From Bacillota bacterium (GTDB lineage: Bacteria > Bacillota > Clostridia > Christensenellales > CAG-138), in the NCBI GenBank assembly GCA_016286445.1, contig JAEESS010000027.1, positions 1-33,312 of the forward strand: a DNA stretch of 33,312 nucleotides, given 5' to 3'. Below the pieces are notes generated by a model. The model made no database searches and was not told the DNA's origin. It saw only the letters and a list, made by a program, of their open reading frames with translations. Below, piece after piece: positions 31,379 to 33,312 of this stretch (position 1 is the stretch's first letter; the number at the start of each line of letters is the position of its first letter). A program made the translations under genes and the position numbers.

Positions 31379-33312
31379 TGGGAACCTTCAAAGTCGTTTC
31401 CCCATACGAGCCGCAGGGCGATCAGCCGCAGGCGATCGAAGAGCTTACAAAGAGCATCGAAGCCGGCAATCCGCTGTCGGTCCTTTTGGGCGTCACGGGA
31501 AGCGGAAAAACCTATACCATGGCAAAGGTCATCGAGCGTGTGCAAAAGCCCACGCTCGTCCTTGCACACAACAAAACGCTCGCCGCGCAGCTCTGCTCCG
31601 AGTTTAAGGAGCTGTTTCCGGACTCCGCGGTCGAGTTCTTTGTGTCGTACTACGACTACTATCAGCCCGAAGCGTACCTGCCGGCAAGCGACACCTACAT
31701 CGAAAAAACGATCGACGTGAACGACGAGATCGACAAGCTGCGCCACTCCGCGACCTGCGCCCTAAACGAGCGGAACGACGTCATCATCGTCGCGTCGGTC
31801 TCGTGCATCTACGGGCTCGGCGATCCGAAGGAGTATCTGAAGCTTTCCATTTCGCTCAGAGAGGGCATGGAGATCGACCGCCGCGACGTGATGCGCCGGC
31901 TCATCGAAAACCAGTATCAGCGCAACGACATGGACTTTTCGCGCGGGACGTTCCGTTCCCACGGCGACACGCTCGACGTTTATCCCGTCAACTGGACCGA
32001 CAAAGCGCTGCGCATCTCCTTTTTCGGCGACGAGATCGAGCGTATCTCGGAGATCAACGTGCTGACCGGCGAGATCATCAGCCGCCGCAGCCACGTCGCG
32101 ATCTTTCCCGCCTCGCACTACGCGACCGGGCAGGAAAAGATGCAGCAGGCGCTTCGCGAGATCGAGGCGGACATGGAGGTGCAGGAGCAGATGTTCCTCG
32201 ACACCAACCGTCCCCTGGAAGCCGAGCGCATCCGCTCGCGTGTGCTGCACGACATCGAGATGATGCAGGAGATCGGGTTCTGCAGCGGCATCGAAAACTA
32301 CTCGCGCTACTTCGACGGGCGGAAACCCGGCGAACCGCCGTTTACGCTTCTCGATTACTTCCCGAAGGATTTTCTGATGTTCATCGACGAAAGCCACGTC
32401 ACGCTGCCGCAGGTCGGAGGCATGTTCCGCGGCGACCGCGCCAGAAAGGATGCGCTGGTCGAGTACGGCTTCCGTCTGCCGAGTGCAAAGGACAACCGCC
32501 CGCTGAAGTTCGACGAGTTCATGGCGCGTGTGCCGCAGATGGTGTGCGTGTCCGCGACGCCCGCGAGCTTTGAAATGAGCCGCGCCGCCGTCGTCGCCGA
32601 GCAGATCATCCGCCCGACGGGGCTCGTCGATCCGGAGGTCACGGTGCGCCCCGTAAAAGGGCAGATCGACGACCTTTTAGGCGAAGTGCGCATGCAGGCG
32701 GAAAAGGGCTTCCGCACGCTGATTACGACGCTGACGAAGCGCATGGCGGAGGACCTCACAGAATACCTCGACCGCATGGGCGTACGCGTGCGCTATATGC
32801 ACAGCGACATCGACACGCTGGACCGCATGGAGATCATCCGCGATCTTCGGCTCGGCGAATTCGACGCGCTCGTCGGCATCAACCTGTTACGCGAAGGGCT
32901 CGACCTTCCGGAGGTGGGGCTTGTCGCCATTCTCGACGCGGACAAGGAGGGCTTTCTGCGCAGCGAGACCAGCTTGATCCAGACGATCGGCAGAGCCGCC
33001 AGAAACGCCGAGGGACGCGTCATCCTCTATGCCGACACGATCACCGCGTCCATGCGCCGCGCCATGGACGAGACCGCCCGCCGCAGGGCGAAGCAGATCG
33101 CCTACAACACGGAGCACGGCATCACGCCGAAAACCATTCAGAAAAAGGTCTATGACACGCTGGTCATCTCGCGGCACGAGGAGGAACCGCCCGAGCGGCT
33201 CACCGAGTATCAGAAGCGCGAGCGCATCGCGATCCTCACCGAACAGATGCAGCAGGCGGCGCGTGAGCTGGAGTTCGAGACCGCGGCAAAGCTCCGCGAC
33301 GCGATCCTCGCC
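31378..33312 (+). CDS. uvrB: Excinuclease ABC subunit B, 3' end cut by window
   Basis: 645 codons are open from ATG 31378 to the window edge; the family is about 660 long, so only the end is missing. UvrB verifies damage handed over by UvrA and recruits UvrC in nucleotide excision repair. Walker A is GVTGSGKT (38-45). The damage-probing beta-hairpin is [20 protein letters not shown] (about 92-111). FIDESH is the helicase motif [16 protein letters not shown] and QTIGRAARN are motifs V and VI. The C-terminal UVR motif, which binds UvrC, starts with [18 protein letters not shown] just before the edge. No start other than the ATG overlapping the Dabb stop is plausible. Normally uvrA and uvrC follow nearby; they would be outside the window. 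Confidence 0.97.
   Translation, partial: MGTFKVVSPYEPQGDQPQAIEELTKSIEAGNPLSVLLGVTGSGKTYTMAKVIERVQKPTLVLAHNKTLAAQLCSEFKELFPDSAVEFFVSYYDYYQPEAYLPASDTYIEKTIDVNDEIDKLRHSATCALNERNDVIIVASVSCIYGLGDPKEYLKLSISLREGMEIDRRDVMRRLIENQYQRNDMDFSRGTFRSHGDTLDVYPVNWTDKALRISFFGDEIERISEINVLTGEIISRRSHVAIFPASHYATGQEKMQQALREIEADMEVQEQMFLDTNRPLEAERIRSRVLHDIEMMQEIGFCSGIENYSRYFDGRKPGEPPFTLLDYFPKDFLMFIDESHVTLPQVGGMFRGDRARKDALVEYGFRLPSAKDNRPLKFDEFMARVPQMVCVSATPASFEMSRAAVVAEQIIRPTGLVDPEVTVRPVKGQIDDLLGEVRMQAEKGFRTLITTLTKRMAEDLTEYLDRMGVRVRYMHSDIDTLDRMEIIRDLRLGEFDALVGINLLREGLDLPEVGLVAILDADKEGFLRSETSLIQTIGRAARNAEGRVILYADTITASMRRAMDETARRRAKQIAYNTEHGITPKTIQKKVYDTLVISRHEEEPPERLTEYQKRERIAILTEQMQQAARELEFETAAKLRDAILA

Overview
This is a GC-rich window (by eye close to 60% GC) of ordinary bacterial chromosome. 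A spore-forming member of the Bacillota, class Clostridia, is the best fit: it has a YtxC-type sporulation protein, AddAB instead of RecBCD, type III pantothenate kinase (CoaX), meso-diaminopimelate dehydrogenase (Ddh), an energy-coupling-factor S component, and Gram-positive AGGAGG ribosome binding sites. Genus cannot be read from the sequence. I see no phage, plasmid, IS transposase, CRISPR array or rRNA. Most genes are housekeeping, and the unusual content lies in the intergenic DNA.

Layout. 1-256 (+) is the 3' end of an ABC-2 family permease gene, converging on ytxC (262-993, -). Leftward genes follow: a lipoprotein (1137-2084), a large membrane-anchored putative anti-sigma protein with its ECF sigma factor (2521-5921, ATGA overlap), and an Ig-like membrane-anchored protein (6039-6656). 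A repeat-rich stretch and a single tRNA-Thr(GGT) come next. A CoA module lies at 7787-10673: coaX and an ECF S component face away from coaBC across back-to-back promoters. An LCP-like protein follows (10773-11762, +), then a 0.5 kb hairpin-rich gap. Leftward again come ddh, a PlsC-like acyltransferase with a zinc ribbon and an ASCH protein (12262-14891), then addB-addA-rsmF joined by 4-nt overlaps (14964-22773), then thpR. From 23685 to the end everything is rightward: an anchored solute-binding-like protein, murA, a rRNA-type methyltransferase, a double RluA pseudouridine synthase, phosphoglucomutase, a YbjQ protein, deoD, a Dabb protein and uvrB (cut by the window edge).

How the genes work together. 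Pantothenate uptake (inferred), CoaX and CoaBC make up the start of CoA synthesis. Ddh, MurA and possibly the LCP-like protein belong to cell-wall synthesis. AddAB and UvrB are DNA repair. RsmF, the RlmI-like methyltransferase and the double RluA protein modify RNA. The ECF sigma/anti-sigma pair is a self-contained envelope-signalling unit whose signal is unknown.

Most notable. (1) Arrays of tiny hairpins with different stems but constant 7-nt separators (GTGATAT or AATTCAY) at 11771-12251, with one more unit near 7054. (2) Composite palindromic elements whose flanks are constant while the hairpin between them changes. (3) A fused protein with two complete RluA catalytic domains. (4) An LCP-like protein whose usual Arg motif is changed. 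(5) A gene whose translation start appears to lie in a dispersed repeat that shares 20 identical bases with the 3' flank of the tRNA gene. I did not find a clear new defence or metabolic system; the repeat hairpins are the best candidate for something undescribed.
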